NCBI RefSeq assembly: GCF_000719955.1
Contig: NZ_JOII01000065.1
Coordinates: 1-8,885, forward strand
DNA length: 8,885 nt
Reading direction: 5' to 3'
Source of the DNA: Streptomyces albidoflavus
GTDB lineage: Bacteria > Actinomycetota > Actinomycetes > Streptomycetales > Streptomycetaceae
Shown here in pieces: positions 1 to 5,941 of the stretch. Made by a program: the position numbers and the translations under genes. Within the stretch, counting starts at the first letter, position 1, and every line of letters begins with the position of its first letter. The notes beneath the pieces were generated by a model, which made no database searches, was not told the DNA's origin, and worked only from the letters and a program-made list of their open reading frames with translations.

Positions 1-57
1 TTCCTTTGTACTCACCCTCTCGGGCTTTCCTCCGGGCGCTTCCCTTCGGTATTTCGT
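1..57 (-). other. rRNA operon leader (upstream of 16S rRNA)
   Basis: Read on the minus strand, positions 44 to 1 carry a purine-rich stretch containing GGAGGAAAGCCCGAGAGGG and then GTGAGTACAAAGGAA. I recognise this as the conserved leader that precedes 16S rRNA in Streptomyces rrn operons, the part involved in precursor processing and possibly antitermination. The 16S gene itself is not in the window and would begin to the left of base 1. The identification comes from memory of streptomycete rrn leaders and agrees with the promoter cluster just upstream. Reading frames found here on either strand are Arg/Ser/Pro-rich and look like no protein. Confidence 0.82.
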
Positions 58-64
58 GTTCCCG

Positions 65-94
65 ACTCTATCAGACTCTTTCGCGTCCGATTTC
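65..94 (-). promoter_or_regulatory. rRNA operon promoter, innermost (P4-like)
   Basis: On the minus strand the -10 box TAGAGT (65-70) is preceded by TG with a one-base gap, an extended -10. At 18 bp spacing the -35 position holds GAAATC (89-94), which does not resemble TTGACA. The 14-nt core TCTGATAGAGTCGG is identical in the next promoter upstream. Transcription would start near base 58 and run left into the 16S leader. Streptomyces rrn operons typically have several tandem promoters, which supports the call; the start point is inferred. Confidence 0.65.
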
Positions 95-157
95 CTCGGC
101 GCCTTTCCGGTTCCAGCTCCGCGTTTCCGCTTCGCTTTTCCCTTTCCGGCGGTTCCG

Positions 158-187
158 ACTCTATCAGATCCTTTCGGGCCTGATTCC
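158..187 (-). promoter_or_regulatory. rRNA operon promoter (P3-like)
   Basis: Minus-strand -10 box TAGAGT at 158-163 with the same TGA extension as the innermost promoter. GGAATC (182-187) sits 18 bp upstream in the -35 position. The promoter lies exactly 93 bp upstream of its near-copy at 65-94. The resemblance extends beyond the hexamers: both have a CGAAAG segment in the spacer. Activity and start site are inferred from position and from the known multi-promoter layout of streptomycete rrn operons. Confidence 0.65.
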
Positions 188-237
188 CAGTCAGCGGGTT
201 TCGTCTTCCCGGCTGTTGGGCCGTTCCGACGTCCAGA

Positions 238-267
238 ACCCTAGTGGATTCCCGCCGCAACTCATAA
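238..267 (-). promoter_or_regulatory. rRNA operon promoter (P2-like)
   Basis: Minus-strand TAGGGT at 238-243 fits the streptomycete -10 consensus TAgrrT. The -35 position at 18 bp spacing (262-267) reads TTATGA, a poor match to TTGACA. Transcription would start near base 231. It is included because it lies between clearer members of the same promoter array; alone it would be weak. Confidence 0.45.
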
Positions 268-378
268 TCGGGCCGATGCGGTCCGGGCGAGATGCGTCAG
301 CCCCGGAAAGTGAATTCCAGGCAGCCATGACGGCATGCCGGAAATCTTCCCGGGAGGGATGTTGCTGGGGTGTGGAGT

Positions 379-418
379 GCCGCGACCTTGCGCGGCTGAG
401 GTGCTGCCCGAAGCACCT
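379..418 (-). other. two adjacent hairpins in the upstream rRNA leader
   Basis: Two perfect inverted repeats lie side by side. GCCGCG (379-384) pairs with CGCGGC (391-396) across a 6-nt loop. AGGTGCT (399-405) pairs with AGCACCT (412-418) across a 6-nt loop. On the minus strand they fall about 17 to 57 nt after the predicted start of the outermost rRNA promoter, so they would be in its 5' leader. They could also catch read-through from the MarR gene. Neither is followed by a T run. Confidence 0.5.
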
Positions 419-441
419 GTCGGGCTGTGGCAGCTCGGAGT

Positions 442-470
442 ACCTTACGGATCCGGCCGGGGCGTGTCAA
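442..470 (-). promoter_or_regulatory. rRNA operon promoter, outermost (P1-like)
   Basis: The minus strand has TTGACA (465-470), a 17-bp spacer and TAAGGT (442-447). This is an excellent match to the principal (HrdB-type) sigma consensus of Streptomyces and the best promoter in the window. Transcription would start at about 435-436 and run left through the other promoters into the 16S leader. The -35 hexamer lies only about 20 bp past the stop codon of the MarR gene, which is transcribed in the same direction. Confidence 0.8.
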
Positions 471-489
471 CCCCGTCCTGCGGCCCTTC

Positions 490-1035
490 TCAGTCCAGGT
501 CCGCGAGCCGGCCCTCGGCGTCCGGCTGGGCGTCCTCGACCCTGCGCAGCAGCCGGGTCAGGACCTCGCCGAGCTTGTTCCGCTCGCCGCCGTCGAGGTC
601 CTGGAGCAGCTCCTCCTCGAAGACACTGGCGAGCCGCATGGCGTCCAGCCACTTCTCGCGGCCCTCGGGCGTGATCTCCACGATGACCCGGACCCGGTTC
701 GCCTCGTCGCGGTCCCGGGTGACCAGGCCCTCGGCGACCATGCGGTCGATGCGGTGGGTCATGGCGGCGGGGGTGAGGCCCAGGCGCCTGGCCAGCTCGC
801 CCGGGCCGAGCCGGTACGGGGCGCCGGAGAGGACGAGGGCCTTGAGGACCTCCCACTCGGCGTTGGTGAGGTCGAGGGCGGCCGTCTGCCGGTTGTAGGC
901 GACGTTCATCCGCCGGTTGAGGCGCCCCAGGGCCGAGACGATCTGCTCCACCTGGGGGTCGAGGTCCTGAAACTCCCGCTGGTAGGCGGCGATCTGTTCC
1001 TCGATGGACGGCTCGGCGTCAGGGGTGTCGGCCAT
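490..1035 (-). CDS. MarR-family transcriptional regulator
   Basis: A 181-aa protein with the MarR winged helix-turn-helix fold. These are dimeric DNA-binding proteins, usually repressors released by small ligands or oxidants. Residues 28-60 form the N-terminal dimerisation helix. The recognition helix region is about 80-105 (LTPAAMTHRIDRMVAEGLV), and the wing contains the DxxxxRxRV-type segment at about 108-118, followed by ITPEGR. Long helices at 127-168 complete the dimer interface. The length is slightly above the usual 140-160 aa because of an acidic N-terminal extension of about 25 residues. The ATG at 1035 has no Shine-Dalgarno sequence, but a -10 box ends 7 nt upstream, suggesting a leaderless message. 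It is divergent from an MFS transporter gene across about 105 bp that contain repeats, so it probably controls that transporter and itself. The ligand cannot be deduced. Confidence 0.93.
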   Translation of the reverse strand: MADTPDAEPSIEEQIAAYQREFQDLDPQVEQIVSALGRLNRRMNVAYNRQTAALDLTNAEWEVLKALVLSGAPYRLGPGELARRLGLTPAAMTHRIDRMVAEGLVTRDRDEANRVRVIVEITPEGREKWLDAMRLASVFEEELLQDLDGGERNKLGEVLTRLLRRVEDAQPDAEGRLADLD

Positions 1036-1042
1036 GGGCGGC

Positions 1043-1071
1043 AGTATGGCACGGCTCGCCTTGGCGTTGAA
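1043..1071 (-). promoter_or_regulatory. candidate promoter of the MarR-family gene
   Basis: On the minus strand CATACT (1043-1048) is a reasonable -10 box, with TTCAAC 17 bp upstream (1066-1071) as a weak -35. The distance from the -10 box to the ATG at 1035 is 7 nt, so transcription would begin at or next to the A of the start codon. The -35 overlaps the inverted repeat TGAAG-TC-CTTCA (1068-1079), which is where a repressor could act. Confidence 0.45.
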
Positions 1072-1090
1072 GTCCTTCAGTGTGTATCGT
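1061..1090 (+). promoter_or_regulatory. candidate promoter of the MFS transporter gene
   Basis: TTGGCG (1061-1066), an 18-bp spacer and TATCGT (1085-1090) form a plausible vegetative promoter reading right. The predicted start, near 1097, lies inside the tandem repeat at 1090-1115, so a protein bound there would block initiation. It overlaps the candidate MarR-gene promoter on the other strand. The hexamers are only moderate matches. Confidence 0.4.
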
Positions 1091-1115
1091 TTAGCTTCGA
1101 AGTTTAGCTCTGAAG
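1068..1115. promoter_or_regulatory. candidate MarR operator region
   Basis: Two kinds of repeat occupy the divergent intergenic region. The first is an inverted repeat TGAAG-TC-CTTCA at 1068-1079. The second is a gapless tandem direct repeat: TTTAGCTTCGAAG (1090-1102) and TTTAGCTCTGAAG (1103-1115), 11 of 13 positions identical. The first copy contains the 8-bp palindrome CTTCGAAG. MarR dimers bind short imperfect palindromes near their own and adjacent promoters, so this is the likely binding area; which repeat is recognised is not shown by the sequence. Confidence 0.55.
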
Positions 1116-1140
1116 TCTTACGACTCTAAGGCAGGTGAAA

Positions 1141-2475
1141 GTGACCAGGGCGATGGGTGCGGCACTGCACAGGATTCAGCTGGGCAGTGCCCTCGCTGCG
1201 TTCGGGATCGGGTTCACGGTCCCGTTCCTCTACGTCTACGTGGCGCAGGTGCGTGGGCTGGGTGCGGGTACGGCGGGGTTCGTCCTCGCCGCGTTCGCGA
1301 TGGCGGCGCTGGTCGTCCTGCCGGTGGTGGGGCGGGTGATCGACCGGCGCGGGCCGCTGCCCGTCGTCGTGGCCGCCTCCGTCCTGGGCGCGGTGGGCGC
1401 GCTCTGCCTGGGGTTCGCCTCGACCGCGGTGACCGCGGTGCTGGCGGCGACGCTGCTGGGCGCCGGTTCCGCCGTGCTCCAGCCGGCCCTGGCCACGATG
1501 ATCGTCTGGTGCTCCACGCCGCTGACCCGCACCCGGGCCTTCACCATGCAGTTCTTCCTGCAGAACCTCGGCCTCGGCGTGGGCGGGCTCATCGGTGGCC
1601 AGATCGTGGACGAGCACCGGGCGGGGTCGTTCCTGCTGCTCTTCTCGATCGAAGCGGTGATGTTCCTGGTGCTGGCCGGCGTCGCGCTCACCGTGCGCCT
1701 GCCGCAGAGCCCGGTCATCACCGACCAGGCGCCCGGAGCCGAGGCTTCCGCCGGTGGCGGGGGCCTGCGGGCGCTGCTCCGCCACCGCGCCATGGTGCAG
1801 CTGTGCGTGCTGGGCTTCGTGCTGTTCTTCGCCTGCTACGGCCAGTTCGAGTCGGGCCTGTCCGCCTACGGCGTGGAGGCGGCCGGGATCTCCCCGTCGA
1901 CGCTGGGTGTGGCGCTGGCGGCCAACACCGCGATGATCGTGATCGCGCAGTTCGCGGTCCTCAAGCTGGTCGAGCGGCGCCGGCGCAGCCGGGTCGTGGC
2001 GCTGGTCGGGCTGATCTGGACGGTGGCCTGGCTGGCGGCCGGTTACGCCGGTCTCGGGCACGGCAGCGAGGCGATGGCGACGGCCGCCTTCATCTCCACG
2101 TACGCGCTGTTCGGGCTCGGTGAGGCGATGCTGGCGCCGACGGTGGCGCCGCTGGTGGCGGACCTGGCTCCGGCGCGGATGGTGGGGCAGTACAACTCGG
2201 CCTTCGCGCTGGTGAAGCAGTTGGCGCTGGCGGTGGGGCCCGCGGTGGGCGGGCCGATGGGGGCGACGCTGCACGGGCCGTACATCGTGACGTTCGTGCT
2301 GTTCTCGCTGCTGATCTCGGTGCTGGCGCTGCGGCTGGGGCGGGTGCTGCTGCCGCAGCAGGACAAGCCGGAGCCGGTGGGGAGCCGGGTGGTCGCGGTG
2401 GGGCGGCCCGAGGAGGGCGCCGTGGCGGTGGTACCGGCCGTGGGGACGGCCGGGTCGACGCCGTCGCGGGTGTAG
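1141..2475 (+). CDS. MFS transporter, probable drug/metabolite efflux
   Basis: A 444-aa major facilitator superfamily membrane protein; these move small molecules across the cytoplasmic membrane, usually as proton antiporters. About twelve hydrophobic segments are visible, at roughly 15-36, 44-66, 73-92, 95-118, 138-156, 164-185, 219-238, 254-274, 285-304, 312-335, 352-372 and 380-402. The long central loop (186-218) lies between helices 6 and 7. The MFS motif A appears as GRVIDRRG (64-71) after helix 2. The C-terminal tail of about 40 residues is soluble and Pro/Val-rich. I chose GTG at 1141 because AAGG-CAGG (1128-1135) ends 5 nt upstream; an in-frame GTG at 1135 lies inside that ribosome site. 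The substrate is unknown. Divergence from a MarR regulator suggests an inducible exporter. Confidence 0.9.
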   Translation: MTRAMGAALHRIQLGSALAAFGIGFTVPFLYVYVAQVRGLGAGTAGFVLAAFAMAALVVLPVVGRVIDRRGPLPVVVAASVLGAVGALCLGFASTAVTAVLAATLLGAGSAVLQPALATMIVWCSTPLTRTRAFTMQFFLQNLGLGVGGLIGGQIVDEHRAGSFLLLFSIEAVMFLVLAGVALTVRLPQSPVITDQAPGAEASAGGGGLRALLRHRAMVQLCVLGFVLFFACYGQFESGLSAYGVEAAGISPSTLGVALAANTAMIVIAQFAVLKLVERRRRSRVVALVGLIWTVAWLAAGYAGLGHGSEAMATAAFISTYALFGLGEAMLAPTVAPLVADLAPARMVGQYNSAFALVKQLALAVGPAVGGPMGATLHGPYIVTFVLFSLLISVLALRLGRVLLPQQDKPEPVGSRVVAVGRPEEGAVAVVPAVGTAGSTPSRV

Positions 2476-2490
2476 AGCCGAGCCGTACGG

Positions 2491-2528
2491 AGCGCGTCCG
2501 TTCCCTGGCCGGGGGCGGGCGCGCTTTC
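2491..2528. terminator. terminator between converging genes
   Basis: AGCGCGTCCG (2491-2500) pairs with CGGGCGCGCT (2516-2525) through ten base pairs including one G-U, with a 15-nt loop. It is followed by TTTC on the plus strand. It sits 15 bp after the MFS stop codon and just before the stop codon of the converging phosphatase gene, so it may serve both directions. The T run is short, as is common in Streptomyces. Confidence 0.65.
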
Positions 2529-2533
2529 GTGTG

Positions 2534-4186
2534 TCAGGTGGTGGGGAGGGCGAATTCGCACCAGACGGACTTGCCGCCGCCCGGGGTGCGTCTGCTGCCC
2601 CAGCTGGAGGCGATGGTGGCGATGATCGCGATCCCCCGGCCGGCCTCGTCGCCCGCCTCGGCGCGGCGGCGGCGCGGGAGGTGGTCGTCGCCGTCGGTGA
2701 CCTCGATGATCAGGCGGCGGTCGGTTCTGCGGAGTCTGAGGCGCATCGGCGGGGTGCCGTGCTGGAGGGAGTTGGCCACCAGTTCGCTGGCGGCCAGGAC
2801 GCCGAGGTCGTGGAGGTCGGGCGGGAACCGCCAGCTGGTGAGGACCCCGGAGGCGAAGGCACGGGCCCGGGGCGCGGCCTCGATGCCGCCGAGCAGGTCG
2901 AGGGCGGCGTTCCGGAAGAGTTCCGCGTCCCCGCCGGCGCGGGCGGGGTGCTGGAGGACGAGGACGGCGACGTCGTCGTCGTGGGTCTCGGTGACGCCCA
3001 GGGCGCGCATCAGCCGGTCGCAGACGACCTTGGGGCTGCCGGTGGCTCCGGCGAGGGCGGCCTCGAGGAGGTGGAGGCCCTCGTCGATGTCGGCGTCGCG
3101 GCGCTCGACCAGCCCGTCGGTGTAGAGGACGGCGGTGGAGCCGGGGGCGAGCGGGATGGTGTCGGAGGTGTGGAGCCAGCCGCCGGTGCCGAGGGGCGGA
3201 CCGGTGGGTTCCGGTGCGCGGTGGATGGCGCCGTGCTCGTCGCGGACCAGGATCGGCAGGTGGCCGGCGGAGGCGTAGACGAGGCGGCCCTCGTTGGGGT
3301 CGTGGACGGCGTAGACGCAGGTGGCGATCTGGCTGGGGTCGATCTCGGTGGCGAGGCCGTCGAGGAGCTGGAGGACCTCGTGCGGGGGCAGGTCGAGGCG
3401 GGCGTAGGCGCGGACGGCGGTGCGCAGCTGGCCCATGACGGCGGCGGCGCGGACCCCGCGGCCCATGACGTCGCCGATGACCAGGGCGGTGCGTCCGCCG
3501 CCGAGGGTGATCACGTCGTACCAGTCGCCGCCGACCGCCGCGTCGGCGCCGCCGGGCTGGTAGGTGGCGGCGATGCGCAGGTCGTCGGGTTGTTCGAGTT
3601 CCTGCGGGAGGAGGGAGCGCTGGAGGGTGACGGCGGTCTCGCGCTGGCGGCGTTCGCTGGCGCGCAGCCGTTCGGCGGCGTCGGCCTGGTCGGTGACGTC
3701 GGCGGCGAAGACGAGGACGCCGGACTCGGCGCTCTTGGGGTCGCCGTCCTCGGCCCGCGCGCCGTCGTCGGCGGTGGGGACGGTGATCGGGGTGCAGGTG
3801 AAGGTGTACGAGCGGCCGCCGGGAAGTCGGCGTGATTTGACCGTGCGGGGGCGGCCGCTGCGCAGGACCTGGTCGAGGAGGGGGAGGAGCCCCAGCTCCT
3901 CGAGCTCCGGCATGGTCTCCTCGGCCGGGGTGCCGATCGGGCGGACGCCGAACGCCTCGGTGTAGGCGTCGTTGACGTACGCGATGTGGTGCGCGGGGCC
4001 CTGGAGGACGGCGACCAGGGCCGGGACGCGGTCCAGGACGGCGCGTACGGGCAGGTCTTCGAGGCGGGCGGCGGGCCCGGTGGGGGCGGTGCCCGCGCGG
4101 GCGGCCGGGACGGCGCCGGTGTCGGCGCGCCGGGTGGTGCGGCGTTGGGCGCCGGGGAACCGGGGGCTCCATCGCGTGAAGTTCAC
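2534..4186 (-). CDS. PAS / SpoIIE-type PP2C phosphatase / RsbW-like ATPase regulator
   Basis: A 550-aa cytoplasmic signalling protein with three domains. PAS (about 45-165) is a small-molecule or redox sensor domain. A SpoIIE-type serine/threonine phosphatase (about 185-412) shows the metal-binding motifs GGDWYD (219-224), GDVMGRG (238-244), SAGH (306-309), YTDGLVE (355-361) and DDD (403-405). A C-terminal GHKL ATPase (about 445-548) has an N-box ELVANSLQHG (468-477), a G1-like D498-G-D, a GRGIAII segment (517-522) and GGGKSVW (537-542), as in RsbW-type anti-sigma kinases. Such proteins dephosphorylate STAS anti-anti-sigma factors and bind or phosphorylate partners in sigma-factor partner switching; the partner here is not encoded nearby. 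The start is GTG at 4186, with GAGG (4196-4199) 9 nt upstream. The frame stays open another 73 codons upstream, but that stretch is Pro/Arg-rich and not protein-like. Confidence 0.92.
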   Translation of the reverse strand: MNFTRWSPRFPGAQRRTTRRADTGAVPAARAGTAPTGPAARLEDLPVRAVLDRVPALVAVLQGPAHHIAYVNDAYTEAFGVRPIGTPAEETMPELEELGLLPLLDQVLRSGRPRTVKSRRLPGGRSYTFTCTPITVPTADDGARAEDGDPKSAESGVLVFAADVTDQADAAERLRASERRQRETAVTLQRSLLPQELEQPDDLRIAATYQPGGADAAVGGDWYDVITLGGGRTALVIGDVMGRGVRAAAVMGQLRTAVRAYARLDLPPHEVLQLLDGLATEIDPSQIATCVYAVHDPNEGRLVYASAGHLPILVRDEHGAIHRAPEPTGPPLGTGGWLHTSDTIPLAPGSTAVLYTDGLVERRDADIDEGLHLLEAALAGATGSPKVVCDRLMRALGVTETHDDDVAVLVLQHPARAGGDAELFRNAALDLLGGIEAAPRARAFASGVLTSWRFPPDLHDLGVLAASELVANSLQHGTPPMRLRLRRTDRRLIIEVTDGDDHLPRRRRAEAGDEAGRGIAIIATIASSWGSRRTPGGGKSVWCEFALPTT

Positions 4187-4346
4187 CGATTCTCGCCTCG
4201 TGTTGTCGTGTGCGGGGAGTGAGGAAGGGGGCGGGTGGGGACCGCCCGGTCCGGGTGGGGGCCGGAACGGGGGATTCCCGGTGGGCGCTGGATCATGCCT
4301 GCTGTGTCGCTTCCGGTGGGGCGTCGCCCGTCCACGGCCGGTGGCG

Positions 4347-4409
4347 GCCGGGCGGTGCCCGGCGGTCCGGAGCCGGACCATCGTCACACGGCCGGCCGGG
4401 CGCACCCGG
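4347..4409 (-). terminator. cluster of three GC-rich hairpins after the NADH dehydrogenase gene
   Basis: Three inverted repeats follow one another. CCGGG (4396-4400) pairs with CCCGG (4405-4409). GGTCCG (4364-4369) pairs with CGGACC (4374-4379). GCCGGGC (4347-4353) pairs with GCCCGGC (4357-4363). They begin about 48 nt past the stop codon of the NDH-2 gene and lie about 160 nt before the start codon of the phosphatase gene. A strong terminator or 3' stabilising structure is the likeliest role. There is no T run. The rest of the gap (4187-4456) should hold the phosphatase promoter, but I see no convincing -35/-10 pair. Confidence 0.5.
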
Positions 4410-4456
4410 TCGATTCCGTCAGACGCCAGTTGTCCGAAGGGGGTTCCGTATCGGCG

Positions 4457-5941
4457 TCAGGAGGACTCGTCCGGGCGTTTGTTCCCGGCCGCGAGTTCGA
4501 ATTCCGCACGGGGGTGCTCCAGGGAGCCGAGGGAGACGACTTCGCGTTTGAAGAGGCCCGAGAGGGTCCATTCGGCCAGGACACGGGCCTTCCGGTTGAA
4601 GGTGGGGAGCCGCCCGAGGTGGTAGGCGCGGTGCATGAGCCACGCGGGGTAGCCCTTCAGCTTGCGTCCGTAGACGTGGGCGACGCCCTTGTGGAGCCCC
4701 AGCGAGGCGACCGATCCGGCGTAGGCGTGCCGGTACGGCTGCGGGGCCTCGCCGCGCAGCGTGGCCAGCAGGTTGTCGGCGAGCACCTTGGCCTGGCGGA
4801 CGGCGTGCTGGGCGTTGGGGGCGCATTCGCGCGCACCGGGGGGTGCGGAGGGGCGCGTGGAAGGTTCGGGGGCGGGGTCGCCGTCCGCTCCGCCCGGGGC
4901 GCCCGCTCCGGCGGCCGGCTCCTGCACCACGGGCCCCACGGTGAGGTCGGGTACGGCGGCGGCGTCCCCGGCCGCCCAGGCGTGCGGCGTGCCGACGACG
5001 GCCAGTTCGGGCGTGCAGCGCAGCCGGCCCCGCCCGTCGAGCGGGAGGTCGGTCGCGGCCAGCAGGGGGTGGGGTTTGACGCCGGCGGTCCACACCAGGG
5101 TGCGGGTGGGGTGCCGGGAGCCGTCGCTGAGCACGGCCACCCGGCGCTCGCAGCTCTCCAGGCGCGTGGTGAGCCGTACGTCGATCTTGCGGCGGCGCAG
5201 CTCGCGCAGCGCGTAGCGGCCCATGTCGGGGCCGACCTCGGGCAGGACCCGGTCGGCGGCCTCGACCAAAAGCCACTTCAGGTCCTCGGGCTGGATGTTG
5301 TGGTAGTGCCGGGTGGCGTACCGGGCCATGTCCTCCAGTTCGCCGAGCGCCTCCACGCCCGCGTAGCCGCCGCCGACGAAAACGAAGGTCAGGGCGGCGT
5401 CGCGGAGGGCGGGGTCGCGGGTGGAGGAGGCGATGTCCATCTGTTCCAGGACGTGGTTGCGCAGGCCGATGGCCTCCTCGACGGTCTTGAAACCGATGCC
5501 GTGGTGGGCGAGGCCGGGCACGGGGAGGGTCCGCGAAACCGAGCCGGGGGCCATGACCAGTTCGTCGTAGCCCACTTCGAGCGGGCCGGTGCCCTCGTCG
5601 TCGGTGGCCTTGGTGCGGACGTGGGCGGTGCGCGCGGCGTGGTCGACCGTGACGGCCTCGCCGACCAGCAGGCGGCAGCCGCGCAGCACGCGGCGGAGCG
5701 GCACCACCACATGGCGCGGCGAGATGGAGCCGGCCGCCGCCTCGGGGAGGAACGGCTGGTACGTCATGTACGGCTCGGGGGCGACGAGAACGATCTCCGT
5801 CTCCCGGGGTCTGCTCTTGGCGCGCAGGCGCAGAGCGGTGTACATGCCGACGCAGCCGCCGCCCACGATGAGGATGCGTGCGGGTGCGCTGCCGGAGGTC
5901 GTGTCCCGGGATTTCGAGGCCTTCACCTTCCCATGACGCAT
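4457..5941 (-). CDS. ndh: type II NADH dehydrogenase (NDH-2)
   Basis: A 494-aa single-subunit NADH:quinone oxidoreductase of the respiratory chain; it oxidises NADH through FAD and reduces menaquinone without pumping protons, on the inner face of the membrane. The FAD-binding GGGCVG is at 27-32, followed by YMTYQPFLPEAAAGSISPRH (58-77), a strongly conserved actinobacterial NDH-2 segment. The second dinucleotide fold GGGYAGVE (190-197) binds NADH. TAGVKP (285-290) and WAAGD (322-326) are the usual later FAD contacts. The quinone-site region is CAPNAQHAVRQ (373-383). The C-terminal 410-480 (LHKG, WLMHRAYH, FKREVVSLG) is the membrane-binding part. It has an insertion of about 30 Ala/Pro/Gly-rich residues (341-371) just before the quinone motif. 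No ribosome site decides between ATG 5941 and GTG 5962. It may be a second copy beside a housekeeping ndh elsewhere. Confidence 0.92.
   Translation of the reverse strand: MRHGKVKASKSRDTTSGSAPARILIVGGGCVGMYTALRLRAKSRPRETEIVLVAPEPYMTYQPFLPEAAAGSISPRHVVVPLRRVLRGCRLLVGEAVTVDHAARTAHVRTKATDDEGTGPLEVGYDELVMAPGSVSRTLPVPGLAHHGIGFKTVEEAIGLRNHVLEQMDIASSTRDPALRDAALTFVFVGGGYAGVEALGELEDMARYATRHYHNIQPEDLKWLLVEAADRVLPEVGPDMGRYALRELRRRKIDVRLTTRLESCERRVAVLSDGSRHPTRTLVWTAGVKPHPLLAATDLPLDGRGRLRCTPELAVVGTPHAWAAGDAAAVPDLTVGPVVQEPAAGAGAPGGADGDPAPEPSTRPSAPPGARECAPNAQHAVRQAKVLADNLLATLRGEAPQPYRHAYAGSVASLGLHKGVAHVYGRKLKGYPAWLMHRAYHLGRLPTFNRKARVLAEWTLSGLFKREVVSLGSLEHPRAEFELAAGNKRPDESS

Noticed and set aside
65..168. CTATCAGA repeats resembling parts of a Tet operator
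   Set aside because: The similarity is limited to a few bases and is explained by the complementary extended -10 boxes (TCTGATAGAGT) of two rRNA promoters.
12..260. Minus-strand 82-codon frame in the rRNA leader
   Set aside because: It coincides with the rRNA leader and promoters and its product is Arg/Glu-rich; it is explained by the purine-rich leader sequence.
6..674. Plus-strand reading frame of 222 codons over the left edge
   Set aside because: Its sequence is Arg/Ser/Pro-rich without domain character; it covers the rRNA promoter region and overlaps the MarR gene antisense.
2043..4172. Long minus-strand frame of 709 codons
   Set aside because: Pro/Arg/His-rich product typical of an out-of-frame reading in high-GC DNA; it shadows the phosphatase gene, whose frame carries all catalytic motifs.
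4187..4405. 73-codon upstream extension of the phosphatase
   Set aside because: The extension is Pro/Arg-rich and lies over terminator-like hairpins, whereas GTG 4186 has a well-placed GAGG ribosome site.
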